Below, one piece after another: positions 10,852 through 23,690 of a DNA stretch of 64,000 bases (position 1 is its first letter; each line of letters starts with the position of its first letter). The stretch is from Liriodendron chinense. Taxonomy: Eukaryota > Streptophyta > Magnoliopsida > Magnoliales > Magnoliaceae. The notes beneath the pieces were generated by a model. It had not been told where the DNA came from, ran no database searches, and saw only the letters and a program-made list of their open reading frames with translations. The translations under genes and the position numbers were made by a program. The DNA lies in assembly GCA_003013855.2 (NCBI GenBank), contig ML058466.1, positions 2,905,501-2,969,500 on the forward strand, in the 5' to 3' direction.

Positions 10852-11885
10852 CCACGATCTCTCTCTCGCTCTCCCTGGGCTGTACGTTTGTGGGAGGGAA
10901 CGTGTGTTGGGGAAGGTTTTATAGAGCCTTAGGTGCGTGAGACAATGGGGAAGAGAGGTGGTGCGGTAGGGAGTCGGTTTGGTTTCCAAATTCGAGTTTG
11001 AGAGGGATTTGGTTCCTTCTTGGGACAGATTGCCTAAGGAAGACCGTTGAAAGGTTAGGTGGGGCCCACACGAGGGTTTTAGAAGTGGTCTCAGACGTTT
11101 ATGCAAAGCAGGTGTAGAGATGATCGAGTTCTTGTGTTTATTGGTTTTAAATTAATGGATTGGGGCAGCCCATGTGATTGACGAACGAGGAGCAGGTTTA
11201 GAAGGATTGGGTTTTGGTGGGCCGTGGTCGAGATGGATAGTATGGATGGTGGACATGGGGACCACATAGAGGACGGTGAGGATCGTCAAGGTGGCAGCGC
11301 CCGTCCGCTGTCTGTAATAGTGGACGGAGAAGACGAAAGGAGGATTGCGTTGCGCACGCGGTACGAAGACCGCGTGTGACGAGTGCTCTCCACAGGTGGG
11401 GTCCACTGAGGTGGATCCGGATCATTTCCTCTATCCAATTGGTGGGCAACACAAAAAGAGCCGCTAACGAGGAAAATGAGGCAAATCCGAGGTTATATGG
11501 CCCACTTATGATCAGATTTCTGATTATGGCATTTGTTAGATGATCGGAGGGCTGAAACTTGACGTGTACGGTTATTTTGGGCCAAATAAATGTTGCACAA
11601 AGTTTGGAGTTTTTCTGATTGGTGGAAATTGGTTTACTGAAAACGAGGTCTTAACTTAGTGGCATTTTCGTAATTATCTAAAAAGTATGAGATTTTCGAA
11701 ATCTGGTCTCTTTACAATGTTTATGGGATTATTTTAAGCAACTTTTATAAAGGGTCCCCTATCGGATCTCTTACGGATGGTCTCTTGTTTTAAAACAAGG
11801 CAAATGCTCGATTTTTAAATAAAAGAAGATAAAAATAAAATTTTAAAAATTTTCAAATAAATCCAGAAAATCTGTAGGCGTTACA

Positions 11886-12213
11886 ACCGAGAGGGGTGGT
11901 CAAAGATATGGTAGTCCAAATCGACAAGTTCTATTTCCTAGTAGACTTTATTGTTTTAGATATGCACCCGATTACAAACTTAATCACTCAAATTCATGTC
12001 GTTCTAGGCCAACCATTCTTAACTACTTCCAATGCTATAATCAATTGTAGGAATGGAATTATAAAGTTATCCTTTAAAAATATGACATTGAAATTGAATG
12101 AGTTTAAGCTGTACAAACAACGAGAGGATGAGGACGAGATCCATGAGGTTAACCTGATTGATACATTCGTGGTAAAGGAACCTCTTTTGACCGTAATTCC
12201 TGAATCTATATAA
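11886..12213 (+). pseudogene. Athila-A protease, 3' part
   Basis: Continues the retropepsin frame: VVKDMVVQIDKFYFLVDFIVL, then VVLGQPFLTTSNAIINCRNG, and KLSFKNMTLKLNEFKLYKQ up to a stop at 12211-12213. In element B the same segment is uninterrupted (43783-44020), which supports reading 8852-11885 as an insertion. Confidence 0.8.
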
Positions 12214-14149
12214 GTCTATTTGACTCATTTTGTTGATTCTAAGGATGAAATGATTATAGAAATTTGTAATACCATGAGAGAGCCAAAATCTGAAAAATTA
12301 AATGAGTGTTAATAGAAGAGACCAAATTTTTATGTGAAAAATTCTGTTGTGCAGAAAATTGAAAGTTTGGTGCTCAATCTACCTGAGGAGAGGCTTATTC
12401 GTGAAAGAGTAGTGGCTGAAGATTTATTTCACCATACAAAATTTGAAGTGAGGAAGATAAAACCCACTGGAAAAACTCTGAATTCACCCTTCCTCAAAAT
12501 CCCAACTCTTTAGAAGTTTATATGGCACACTTTGCCAATTTAGATAATCCAATGATTAGAGACATTTGAATGCCTTGCGGAACCTCGGTGCCTAACACAG
12601 AGCGGGGAAGAAATTATTTTGAAGTGCTCCCTTCCACAAATCCTGAATTTTTAGCATTAAAGGTGGAGGAGCTAGAATTTGAACCCAAGTTGGCAACTTC
12701 GACAATCATTAAGGCTACATTGATGAAAGAAAAATCTTCTGATATACAAGTGTTTGTAGTCTCTTATTCACTATGGTACATTGACACTTAATATTTTTCT
12801 ACCACAGGTAAATTTTATACAGTTTGGACACCTCAAAATATTGAACAAAGACTTTTTATTGAGGTTCGTAGGTTTCTCTGGACGTTCATGCTCTAGGATA
12901 CCCAAACCTATTGTAAGGTGGGCTTTTGGATGATCTTGTTGAGAGACTTGTTGAGAAATTTGCTAAAATATTGGCGACAAGAATATCTTGTCTCTCAGGA
13001 TTAATCTCCTAGTTTGATGGAGATCTATTAGTCGTTTTAAAAGTTTAGTTTATTTCTTTGGATTAGTTTTCTTTAGGTGTTTGCCTTCTTACTGACATTA
13101 GGAATTTAATAGCTTTTGCATATTTGTCATCTCATGTACTTTCTACCATTTATTTGTTACAAGTTCTTTACTCTCAGTTAATTTATTGCATATCTTTTAA
13201 CCATTGAGGATAATGTATCATTTAGGTTAGGGGATTGGGGTTTCCTTTGAAAAACAATTCTTCTAATGTATTGAAATTGTAGTTTTAAGCTAAAAAAAAT
13301 TTGAAAATTTTCTTTTTAAAAGTGTAAATTTTGTGAATTTAGGTGGTTTTTGAAGTAGTTTGAATATAGAGTGATAAGGCACTTAGTCTTAAGGATTTTT
13401 GAAACCCAAAATCTAGTGTTTGGGAGTATTCAAAATTGAGTTCGTTCTCTTGATTTTCAGTTGAAATTTTTTAAACATTGATTGCGTCATGTAATTCACT
13501 TTTCACGTCTAGCTCACGTTCTTAGAAATTAGGTTTGATATGGTAATGTGGATTTCATTATCTAAAGTGTTAGGAACCAAGTATAACGAACCTTATGTGT
13601 TACAGAAAAAATTGTTAAAGAAACCAATTAAAAAAAATAAGAATATCAAAAAGGGCTACATATTAGAAAAAAGAAGTGATCCAAAAAAAGGAATGAATGA
13701 AATTGAGATAGTGAAAATAGAAATTCAAGAAGAAACAATGTGACAGCCGTCGATGAAAAAAATAAAAAATAAATAAATTGAAATTTCTTATAAGAATGGT
13801 GATTTATGAGCATTGGTTTATCTGTCCACTCTTTGGTGGTTGTGGGTATTGCATTATTATAGACAACTGAACTTTTAAGATGAGTTAAGTTAGATTTCAC
13901 CATACACCATGGAACTCAATGTTTGGGATGCTTTCAATTGAATGATTAATGAATGGAACTCAATTTAGTAATTTGTTAAGTGCTAAATATAGGATTATGA
14001 AGGTTGTCAAAACTAGTGTGCCTCAGAATTGTATTGTTGAACTAACTTGAGGATTACATAACTATACAAAATGAATTCTTTTAGAAAGGAATTTCGATCT
14101 TGGATTGTAGAATATCTTTTGAAGTTCTGCTTGGGACTAGAAAAATGTT
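12214..14149. other. Athila-A region downstream of protease, no RT or integrase recognised
   Basis: Short fragments (LNLPEERLIRERVVAEDLF at about 12373; a 73-codon frame at 12570-12791) but no reverse transcriptase, RNase H or integrase motif. At about 13200 the sequence cattgaggataatgtatc followed by atttaggttaggggattggg matches a conserved Athila 3' region motif. The step from protease to 3' region in under 1 kb suggests a deleted, non-autonomous copy. Confidence 0.45.
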
Positions 14150-14159
14150 GGTTGGGGGA
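14150..14159 (+). promoter_or_regulatory. Polypurine tract of Athila-A
   Basis: gttggggga directly before the LTR start TGTGATAATGCC, the expected plus-strand primer site. Confidence 0.6.
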
Positions 14160-15443
14160 TGTGATAATGCCTAATTATTGTATGTTTATCCCCTACTTAG
14201 CATTGATTTTATCATATATATCATATTAATTTGTCTTAATTATGTGCATTTCATATGTAAGGAAAGATTTGAATATCAAAGAGCAAATCTGTGCTAAAAG
14301 GAAAGAATTAAAGCCTAAAAGGAATTATGAAGAAAAAGCATGGAGAAATTAAGTTAAAAGATCTGAAAAGGTACAGAAATTCAAAATTCAGAAATAGATG
14401 GCCAAAAATTCAGAACTCTAAAAATTACAGGAAATCTACAATTTCGTTTGGCAGTTTTTGTGAACTTCGATCGATTGAAGGTTGGAGTTCAATTAATCGA
14501 CAATCACTTGAATTATGGGAATACTCGTTGGACATTTTTAGATGTGTTTGATCGATCGAGAAGCATCGAGGAATACCTCGATCAATCGACAATGGTGGTA
14601 GCTGCGTAAGTTTGCAATTTTTCTGAGGCGGTGCAAAAGTTTGGAGTTCCCATCTATTTAAGGAGATGTTCTTCCCTATGTTTAAAAGTATGCTTTAGGG
14701 TTTGAAGAGAGAGAAAAAGCTTGGAGGAGCGCCTGACAATGACTTTCTTTGTCGATTTCTTCATCTGGTTGTAATAGTTTTATGTTTTGTTTTGTTTTTT
14801 AGTTAACCATGCTAGGCTAATCTCTTAGCTAAGGCTAAAGGGTGAATCTTGTAGTCAATTACAATATTTTAGTTTATTGATTTATACTTTTGGGATTTCA
14901 TGATGATTATTTAATTGAAATATATTCGAATTTACTTTAAAGTCTTTTAGTTGTTTATTTTTAGATTTGTTGTAAACTACGATTACATCGAATGTTTTGA
15001 TTTAACAATTGTTTAGCTTGATTAGAGAAGGAATAAATTTGTAAAATTCCTTGATCTATTTTAGACTTCGGTTTTAATAGATGCTTGAATTTCCTGCGAT
15101 TGATGTTCGTGCGCTCCATAAGAGAATCATTCAATTGAAATTCATACCTTGTTGGATGTTAGTGAATGAATTAACTGCTCTATCTTCCGATTTGATATAA
15201 TAGGACTTCGATTCCAATTGAGTTATTGAAGATAAATCGATGAACTAGACATTGTGATTACTATAAGTGGATCCTTGGATCCTTAGTACTTTCAATTATT
15301 TTTTTAATTCTTCTACATCGCTGGAGCAATCCAATACTTCAAACTCTTAGTTTTAGATTAGTTCTTATTGTGTTCTCAACCGCAGTTCCCTGTGGATCGA
15401 TCTCGATCTCATTGAGTTAAAACTACATCACAACCTTACACCA
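14160..15443 (+). repeat. 3' LTR of Athila-A
   Basis: Starts TGTGATAATGCCTAATTATTG. Contains TCGATCGA-type palindromic motifs (14467-14590), a probable promoter region with tatttaagg at about 14653, and ends near ctacatcacaacc and ttacacca. The same LTR ending (ctacatcgcaaccctacac) occurs, inverted, in the solo LTR at 50895-52438. The end coordinate is approximate. Confidence 0.6.
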
Positions 15444-17789
15444 ATAGGCTGGCTATCTTGGTTGAGGACCACCACGATGCCTATAATAACCCATGTATTT
15501 TAGGGTATGGATTTGTGCTTTTATTTTATTCTTACTTATTATATTTTATTTATGAGATTTGTGATTGTTTACAGTGAGATATTGATGTGAACACTTGCAC
15601 TTATGCACTAAAGTTTCCCTTATCTATTCATATATGACCCTATACTACTCTATTTATCAAACCAATCGTAGAGATACCTAACTAGCCTTAGATCTAGCAA
15701 TCTAACAATCCACGTCATCATTCCCCACTCCATCATAGTGATCTTGTCTTAGGACCATCTAAACCACACATACCCTTACCTATCGAAGTATGTGAGACGA
15801 CCACTTTGCTTCTTAACCTTAAACTTTTTCCATTGTTAACTTTCCATTCCAATGAACCCTTATATATAAACTCAAAGCTAAGAAAAACTAAGGGTGTACA
15901 CACCCATACCATTAAACCCGTCTTAAAAATATATTTTCATAGGTTTAATCTAGGAAAAAATTGGACCAAATGGCCCTTGACTTATTTGAGCCACATATGT
16001 TTAGCCTCCATGCCTAGATCTTACTATCTGACCATCCATCACGATTTTCATCATAACCACTAAATGAACTACTTAAACCTCAAATAGAAACCATATATAG
16101 TTATGATCCTCTCATTTTTTCCATCGAACTTATTAGAATACCTTTTTACATCCGGCTGCATTTGAACCTCTTTCTAGGGCAATCGGGCCTTAAAGAAATC
16201 TTAAGATAAACCCTCAAGCAATCGGGCCTTAAAGAAATCTTAAGATAAACCCTCAAGCAATCGGGCCTTAGAGAAATCCATACATGCATTCATATCTTTA
16301 GTTTTAAGTTTGTCAACCCATATTTCCCAATACGATAATCCATCCGCAGAACCGACTATACACTAACATTCCTACCCATCACAATATCCTATGAACCACT
16401 TATTTACCATTTCATACTCATTCAACCGTTAATTGCATAAATCAATCATATCCACCATAGCTATCAAACGGCCTGTCCAAATATGGTATTGACGATCCAA
16501 TACAAAATGTACACTTTTCTAATCAATTATATCAGCTTAGTTTCTCAAGGGACTGCACAATGTCACGTGGTACACATGTTAGATTGTAGATGTTTTTAGC
16601 CAAGAATTAAAAGAGGAAACGTCTCAAGCTCCTAAATTTAGGGAGACTTTTCTACGATCAAAGTCGTCCCGGCCAACCTTTCTATGATCGAAGTCGTCCA
16701 TTTGTTACACCTCGTAGCCATTTATATATAGTGCACATCAGCCCTCTAATCACCCAACCATACCTTAAATACGCCTGATTTGTTCGTTAAAAAATATCAA
16801 CATAGAACTCTAATTACGTCGATCTGAACCGTTCATATATATGTTAGAGTAGTTAAGGGACCCCAATATATACGGTGCACATCTCGCATGGAATCCCATC
16901 TAAACAAACCATCATGAGAAGGAATCTCGATCTTGATTTCAACGGCGTTACAACATCTCTAATGCTGAAAACAACAATTATATATTATGAATATCTTATT
17001 AATTTTTTAGCATGGATTGTTATTGTTTTGAGCAAAAAAAATGAACGAAATAAGAGAAAACATGAACTTGTTAGACGTGTTGGCCAACGTCCCTTACTAG
17101 ATGTAGTAGAGAGTGGAGAAGAAGAAAACAAGAAAGGAAGAAAAAAATTTGAAAATATATTTTTTTTTTCTAGCACTTAATTCTCAGGTGAGGGAATTTT
17201 TTTTTATTCCAAAATATTTTTTTTGTTTTATTTTTTATAATTATATATTATGTGATTAAATTATCTCTATATTGTATTTATTTTTTCGTTTCTTCTTCTA
17301 TTTTGTTAACATGTTGATTTTTGTAAAACTTTATGATTTTTTTAATTATAATGTTAGGATTGATGATTCATTTATTTATTTAAATTTTTAAATCCATCTA
17401 CAAAATATTGTGCAAAACCGATATATACACGTGTAAATTAAAATTTTGAGAAGAAATTGTTAAATATTTTTAATCCACGACCTTTTTGCAATTAATATTA
17501 ATCTGAATTATTATGAAGAATTAGATCAACAACTGATCTTAAAATTTCAAAGTTATAGGATGCAAACCACCCAAAATCTTATATAGCATTGTTATGTACC
17601 CAAAATTCCATGTTGTTGAGTAAATATTGGGATTTTGAATAAATTTTTATGTACAATTCTATAATTTTAGCAAGGTATACTATTTTCTTTATTATTAAAT
17701 TTTTCCTAATTTTTTCTTTTTATAAAAGTCATGTTTATTACATCCACGAAAAGAATGTAGAAATTCAATTTAATGGGATGTTCGGATGA
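15444..17789. other. Unassigned AT-rich region
   Basis: No recognised protein or structural RNA. It contains the 39-bp repeat at 16180 and an imperfect pair cttttctacgatcaaagtcg / ctttctatgatcgaagtcg at about 16649 and 16679. Probably old LTR material; the family is unknown. Confidence 0.3.
16180..16275. repeat. 39-bp tandem repeat, about 2.5 units
   Basis: Units start at 16180, 16219 and 16258 with caatcgggccttaaagaaat. The first two are identical. Confidence 0.9.
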
Positions 17790-19080
17790 GTAGAAGGTGA
17801 CCTTAAAAACATTTATGTTACAAGCTAAAGTAGACCGTTGGTGGAGGACAACACTGAGAGTGACCCCAGAAGGGACGATTTGGACCAGGCAGATTTTCCA
17901 AGATGTTTGACAACTAGTACTTTTCTAGGAACAGTAAGCTTTAAAAGGTGAATGAGTATATGAATTGGAGTTAGGAAGCATGATAGTGAGTCAGTGTGAA
18001 GCTAAATTTATGGAACTCTATCGCTTTGCTCCTCACATGGTCCAAGATGAGTAGGGGCTTAAGGGAGTTATTCACACTAAGATAGTTGCATTTAAGCTAT
18101 AAACGTACACAAAAGTAGTGAATAAATCCTTAATAATTGAGCAAGATATTAATGAGTTTTAAAAGAAGCGGGAGTAGAGGAAGCAGGAAACAAAAAATAA
18201 TGTTGCACCAAATGCACCGTAGTTGAGTTAGAAGAAGACAACGACTGATAACCTAACACAGAAATTACAGTAGTCACGAATTGTTACAATTGGAGCAAGG
18301 AAGCATGACAGTGAGTCAGTATGAAGCTAATTTTATGGAACTCTTTCACTTTGCTCCTCACATAATCCAAGATGAGGCATTGAAGGGAAGGCAATTTGAG
18401 CAAGGACTGAAGGGAGCTATTCACACCATAATACTTGCATTTGAGTAACAAATGTATGCAGAAGTAGTGAATAATATCCTTAATAGTTGAGTAATATAAT
18501 GATGAGTTTTAGAAGAAGCGAGAGCAGAGGAAGTGGGAAACAAGAATAATGTTGCAGTTAACGCACCACAATGGAATCAAGACAAGAGGTATAAGACGGT
18601 GACAACCGATAAACCAACGCAAGAATTACAACAATCATGATTCACAAGAAATTACTATAATTGGAGCAAGGGAGCATGACAGTGAGTTGGTATGAAGTTA
18701 AGTTTTTGGAACTCTCTCCTTGTGCTCCTCAAATGGTCCAAGACAAGACATTGAAGGCTAGTAAGCTTGAGCAAGGGTTGAAGGGAGTTATTCACACCAA
18801 GATAGTTGCATTTGAGTTACAAACGTACACATAAGTAGTGAATAAATAATTGAGCAAGATAATAATGAGTTTTTTTAGGAAGCTGGAGTAGAGGAAGCAA
18901 GAAACAAGAATAATGCTGCACCAAATGCACTACAATGAATCAAGATAAGAGGCTAAAAACGAAGACAATCAATAACCTAATGCAGGAATTACAACAGTCA
19001 CGATTCATGAGAAATTACCACAATTGTAGGAAGGTAGGGCATATCGCTCGACATTATAAATCTCCTTGACAACAACCATG
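17790..19080 (+). pseudogene. Ty3/gypsy gag remnant with a segment present three times
   Basis: The 5' part (17797 onward) reads LQAKVDRWW and IWTRQIFQDVF, gag-like. The next segment, GSMTVSQYEANFMEL, FAPHIIQDEALK and FEQGLKGAIHTIILAFE, occurs three times with starts near 17963, 18291 and 18661, spaced about 330-370 bp. The last copy runs into a damaged CCHC zinc knuckle (NCRKVGHIARHY, first and last Cys lost) at about 19022-19058. The parent is a chromovirus- or Reina-type gag with zinc knuckle. All copies carry stops and no pol follows. Confidence 0.7.
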
Positions 19081-19108
19081 AAAAAAAACGGAGCTATAAA
19101 TGTCCTAA

Positions 19109-19129
19109 GGGGGGGGGGGGGGGGGGGGG
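19109..19129. repeat. Poly(G) run of 21
   Basis: An uninterrupted G homopolymer between cctaa and aataagacaac. Its length may be unreliable in the assembly. Confidence 0.95.
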
Positions 19130-20500
19130 AATAAGACAACACAATTCAATTCTACTTCTTGCCATCTTAAAACAAATTCGAGTATTAATCACAAGATTAG
19201 CAAGAATAAATATGCAACTAACCAATCTGAAAGTAAATAATCAAATAGAGAGCAATTTGAAACCTTAGATTAAATCGTAGGACAACCTTTCACTTAAAAA
19301 TTAAGTAGTACAACCTTTCACTTAGTAAACTAAGTAGGACAACCTTGTATCACTTAGAAATCCAAGTAGGACAACCTTATGTCACGATTTAAGGTTTTAT
19401 AAGCAATCAGGCACATAAGAAGATAAAAGATTAAACAATCATCACGACATAGAGACTTATAGTGGTTCGGTGCTAAACCAACTTACACCTACTCTACTCC
19501 TAAAATTACCACTCCTTGTAATTTTGACTTTCCACTGTATAAAAATTTTCACAGGTTCACCTTTAAACCTGATACAGAGATTGTGATTTTTACAAACTTA
19601 TCACAACAAAACCTTAAGTGATCTTCACAGGCTAATCACTAACAACCTGATTTGATATTTTCGTGAGCTATCTCAAACAAAACCCAACGTATAGAAAGAT
19701 ATTACCATTCTTCTTATAGAAGATGATGAAGCTTAGCAGAGATGAAGCTTCAATGGTGCAGCGATCCGATCTTTAAAGAAGATAAAACAATAAAGCTCGA
19801 ACAAGATGGATCTAGAAATTTCTAAAAAGAGTTTCCCTAAAAGCAACAATTTCGGTTCTCTTATCTCTAGTATGAGAATGATCTTCTCTTTACACAATCA
19901 AATTAAATGAGAAGAGAACTGAGGTAGCTATAAAATAAACTAGGAATTGGGATCAGATAGCTAGACTATAATGGAGGGCTTTTTCACCAGAGAGATATAA
20001 TATTTTCGTGCTTTTTCTTAATAAAAAAATAGAGAGAAGAAAGACCTATTTATAGCAAAAAAGTTAGGTCTTTCGGTTGACCTAAATTTGACTTCGGCTG
20101 ACCTAAGATTCAATCATTTTATCCCAACGGCTATAAATTTCACGAGATAAGAATTTGTTCAAACTTCGGTTGACCCGAGTGAACTTCGGCTGACCTGAGA
20201 TAGGGTCGGGCTAACCCGAGTTTTGGGTCCAAAAATCAGTTTCAAATCTGAAAACTTGAATGAAAGTTCTTGGGTTGACCAAAGCTTGTTCGGCTGGCCA
20301 AACATAGGGTCGGGCTGACCGAACATCTTTTGAATTTTGCAATTACACTTGCTGAAAACTTGACCGAAGTTCCTAGGCCGAAGATTCTTAGGCTAATCGA
20401 ATACGGGGTTAGGCTAGCCGAATTTCCTTAAAATATGACTTTAAAAGAGATTGAATTGATTAACTTAAAAGTCATATGAAATCACCTAACCTAGGGTCAT
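19130..20500. other. LTR-like non-coding region
   Basis: Contains a minisatellite at 19280-19385 and repeated TCGGYTGACC motifs (20075-20410), features that recur in plant LTRs and their leaders. The string agtggttcggtgctaaacca at 19460 is of a kind common in LTR elements. No coding region recognised. Confidence 0.35.
19280..19385. repeat. Minisatellite, GGACAACCTT units
   Basis: Four diverged units of about 30-37 bp, each with aggacaaccttt and cacttag...aagta. Confidence 0.75.
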
Positions 20501-22434
20501 CCTTATGGTCAATATTACCTTTGGCATATATAGTTTATCTTTAAACCTTTGTCGTAATTTTTGTTGTAGAGTCGATGATCTTGATCTTGATATGTTTCTT
20601 AAGGTTGACTCTTGTCTTCTCAAAGAACTTGGATTGCTCACACAACCTCATGCATTATACTATTGTCTACGAAATTTGACAATTATACTATGCTTAGCAC
20701 TCACATTTTGTGCTTAGCACTTATAAACCATATAGTCACAGGGCCAAAGAACTCCATAGCAGCAAGCATCACAACTGTTTTAGAGAGATGCACCATAGTC
20801 TCAGGCACCTGGCATAGGTTACCTCATTTCATCAGCAACAAAGTGTTAGTGCACTTTTATGTGGCACACTAGTGGACCTTATTTGTCAATTACATAAGTC
20901 AGTGAGTCTAGTGTCGATTGAGCTTAAAGAAGACGAAGATCAAAGACTCAAGCTAACCTGTTGCATCGAGGAAAGTAACAAGTAAAAGAGATACCTTAGT
21001 GAGCCTTAAACCTTGAACCAAAACCAAAACCCAAACCCCTAGATGACCTTGACGCATTAGGCATACTTGTAGTCATCTTAGATTGACCATAAGTGTCCCA
21101 AAAAGACCACCCAAAGAATGGCGAAAGAGGTTGCAAGTGTAACTGTGAAATTAGTCAAACTAATACAGCAGAAAACATACACAGTCAACCAGTTCAAACC
21201 CATGGTTGACCGGTCGTCAGTGAGTAGAATGGGACAGTTAGCAAAAACGTCCCAAGGCCTTAAATCGATCGATCAAGACCAGTCGGCTGGGCAATTAGAC
21301 CGGTCGTGACCGACCCAGAATCAACAGTAACCAAACTAAACTGTCCAGGCCCTATTAGACCGATCGGTCCTCTATAGACGACTGGTCGTGGACCCCTGGC
21401 CAACCGGTCTCGACCAATCGGCTACTAGCCATTTGAAGTCACTTTCTATCAATTAAAACTTTCTTTATAAAATAGTTTGACTTGATTTTGAGGGTAAGGA
21501 GAGATATATTAGTGCATTCGAAGCTACCTTAATTGCTGATACTATTAGGCTCTAATTCTAAGCATTTCAAGTCATCTTCCTTGTGTTTAATAATAAGATA
21601 GAGCATTCAAAGCTCACATGAAGATGTTCTTGCTCTCTGTTCATCTTTAAATGTTTTAGGCACCTTGACCATAGGTAGATCATTTGTCTAAACCTCTCTA
21701 AAGATCCTACTGGGTGGAATTCCTCTAGGCAACCAATTCCTACTAGTTGTAGAGAATTCACACCTTCTCCTATCACCTTAGGCATCTCAAGAAGATCAAA
21801 TGTAAGGCGATTGATCAGTGGAGCTGAAGCATTAGCAATGCAGTGGTAACACGATCGGAGGAGCAAAGGAAAGTCAATTGAAGCACGGGAGAACGAAGAT
21901 CAAGCAACCCAAGAAGGCGCTGAATAAGGGGCTCATCCGACAAGTAAGTTATCAATTTAAGAGTCCGGTTGCACTCCTTCCTCAGGGAGGATTGAATGTG
22001 AGAGTTTAAATTTACAAACTAGAACTAGTCTCTAAAGGGAGCCTCCAGCGGAAGCATACACTAGGTTATAGGTTTAGAACTGAACGGTAGGGAGGATCCT
22101 TTTCAAACTCTTGGGTTGGATGGAACCTGCAAATATTTAGGTTGAGAGATGAACCTTAAAATCTCCGTCATAGGTTGGGAGGAACCTTGTCAAACTCCCC
22201 GGTAGGGTGGAACCGATTTGAAGCACCTAGGTTGGGAGGAACCTGATTTAAACTCCCTAGTGAATGTCGGTGTGCTCATAGGGATGAGGACTTGAACCGG
22301 GAGTGGAGTAGACCCAAAGTTGAACCACTATACATGCTTTAGTTTGTAATGATTTGAGCACATTGTTAATCTAGCTTTGTATGGTTTTATTGCTTAATTA
22401 TTCATGCTTGATTAGAATATATGCTAGTGGTAGG
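20501..22434. other. LTR-like non-coding region with ACCGGTCG motifs
   Basis: 21200-21430 holds several gaccggtcg palindromes, also seen in the solo LTR at 51960-52200. 22080-22265 has repeated ggttgggaggaacct units. Short frames (for example 21118-21309) match no family I know. Probably fragmented LTRs. Confidence 0.35.
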
Positions 22435-23665
22435 TGATAAATTTTGCATATTTAACCCCACTTTCATCTTGCATTTACATGAACTATGTGACTAAAGTGA
22501 TTTAATTCAATGTGTTTTCATGTTTATAAGTGATTGGGGAACTTCTGATGAATTCGAGCTAAAAAAGTGATTTAAAGTCCAAGAGAGTGATTTGAGCATG
22601 TGGATAAAAGAAGATCAAAAGAAGTTGCATAATGCTTGAAAAGTACAGATAATGTCTTGAAAAGTCCAAATCCAAAACTACAAGGCTAGAAAAGCAATAT
22701 GCAGAAAGTGTAAAAATAACCCTGGGGCTGTTGAATTACGAATTTCGAGACTGTGCGAGTCTATAAAAGGAGAACCGAATTTCACAAATTGTATTCCAAT
22801 GTTTTCCATTTTCTTTTAGATTTCCTTCCTAGGAGTTTCCAAAGAGAGAGATTTTTGCTGGAATATTTTATATTAATTTATTAGTTTACTTTCAATTCAT
22901 GCAAGTTCATTAATATGTTAATTTCTTTGGATTAATTCAAGTTCTCTTTTATTCTTGCAATTCTTCTCCTCTTTTTTTTATTCTTTTTTTTTTCCATTTT
23001 CCTTTTTAAACATGTGTTTCTAATTCTCTTCTAGACAAAGCTAGAAGGGAAGCACATGGATTCAATGGATTTTCTATCATGGTGATTCATTAATGATTCC
23101 ATGATGAAATCTTAAAATTGATACATGTTGTCATGTATTAGGAAAATTTTGATCCATCATGTGAGAACCATATGCTGGGTGCTTAGATATATTTAATACG
23201 GATTTCTTAGATAGGAGAGGCTTTTGACCTTCTACATTGTTTGATTTGTGATCACATAGATCTAAAATGCTTACAATCCCTAGAGCTTAGAAGTATGATT
23301 TAATGATGTAGAACTTGAGATTTCTAAGCCCTAACAGTTTTCTACTTCTTTTTGTATGCCTTAATTGTTAAACCTTCAAACTAAACAAACCATAGTGCTC
23401 TGATCTAATTGAGTTATCATTATCAGTTATGATAGATGGTTTGTTAAGTCTGTATGTGAAACTTCGATTCTTTGGTTTGATTTTTTCATATCAATCCAAA
23501 TCCTTAATCTACAATCGCTTTTGGGATTGGTCCTCTGATATTTATTTGCATTACCTGTTTAATTGATTTGTGGGAAGCTTTCTCAGTAGATTGTCTTCGT
23601 GGGATTGACCATATACTCACAGGAATATTACAATTGAACCTCTGCACTTGGAGGAAATTAAATAA
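22435..23665 (+). repeat. 5' LTR of Athila-B
   Basis: Starts TGATAAATTTTGCATATTT and ends just before the primer-binding site at 23671. Internal tctataaaaggag at about 22752 is a likely TATA promoter for the element RNA. It shares with the solo LTR at 50895-52438 a start of the form ttgcatatttaacccca / gtatattctaacccca. The matching 3' LTR would be beyond 64000. Confidence 0.65.
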
Positions 23666-23670
23666 ACTTT

Positions 23671-23690
23671 TGGCGCCGCTGCCGGGGATG
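23671..23690 (+). promoter_or_regulatory. Primer-binding site, tRNA-Asp type
   Basis: tggcgccgctgccggggatg, close to the complement of the 3' end of tRNA-Asp (one visible difference), as used by Athila/Tat elements. It sets the orientation of element B as plus. Confidence 0.8.

Larger units (their letters stand above)
8852..11885. mobile_element. 3.0-kb solo LTR (Ty3/gypsy type) in Athila-A protease
   Basis: Begins TGTAACGCCCCGAAATTTTGG and ends GTAGGCGTTACA, with 9-bp terminal inverted repeat TGTAACGCC/GGCGTTACA and TG...CA ends. Flanked by accaa (8847-8851) and accga (11886-11890), a 5-bp target duplication with one difference. The protease reading frame continues across it. Length and the TGTAACGCCCCG start resemble LTRs of Del/Tekay chromoviruses. 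No internal gag-pol lies between the ends, so it is read as a solo LTR; a LARD-type element is the alternative. Orientation is not determined. Confidence 0.75.

Noticed and set aside
10524..11106. Minus-strand open frames of 108 and 174 codons with long Arg-Glu repeats
   Set aside because: They are translations of the (TC)30 microsatellite inside the solo LTR; no domain on either side.
21118..21309. 63-codon frame
   Set aside because: Runs through an ACCGGTCG motif array in LTR-like sequence; no family similarity.
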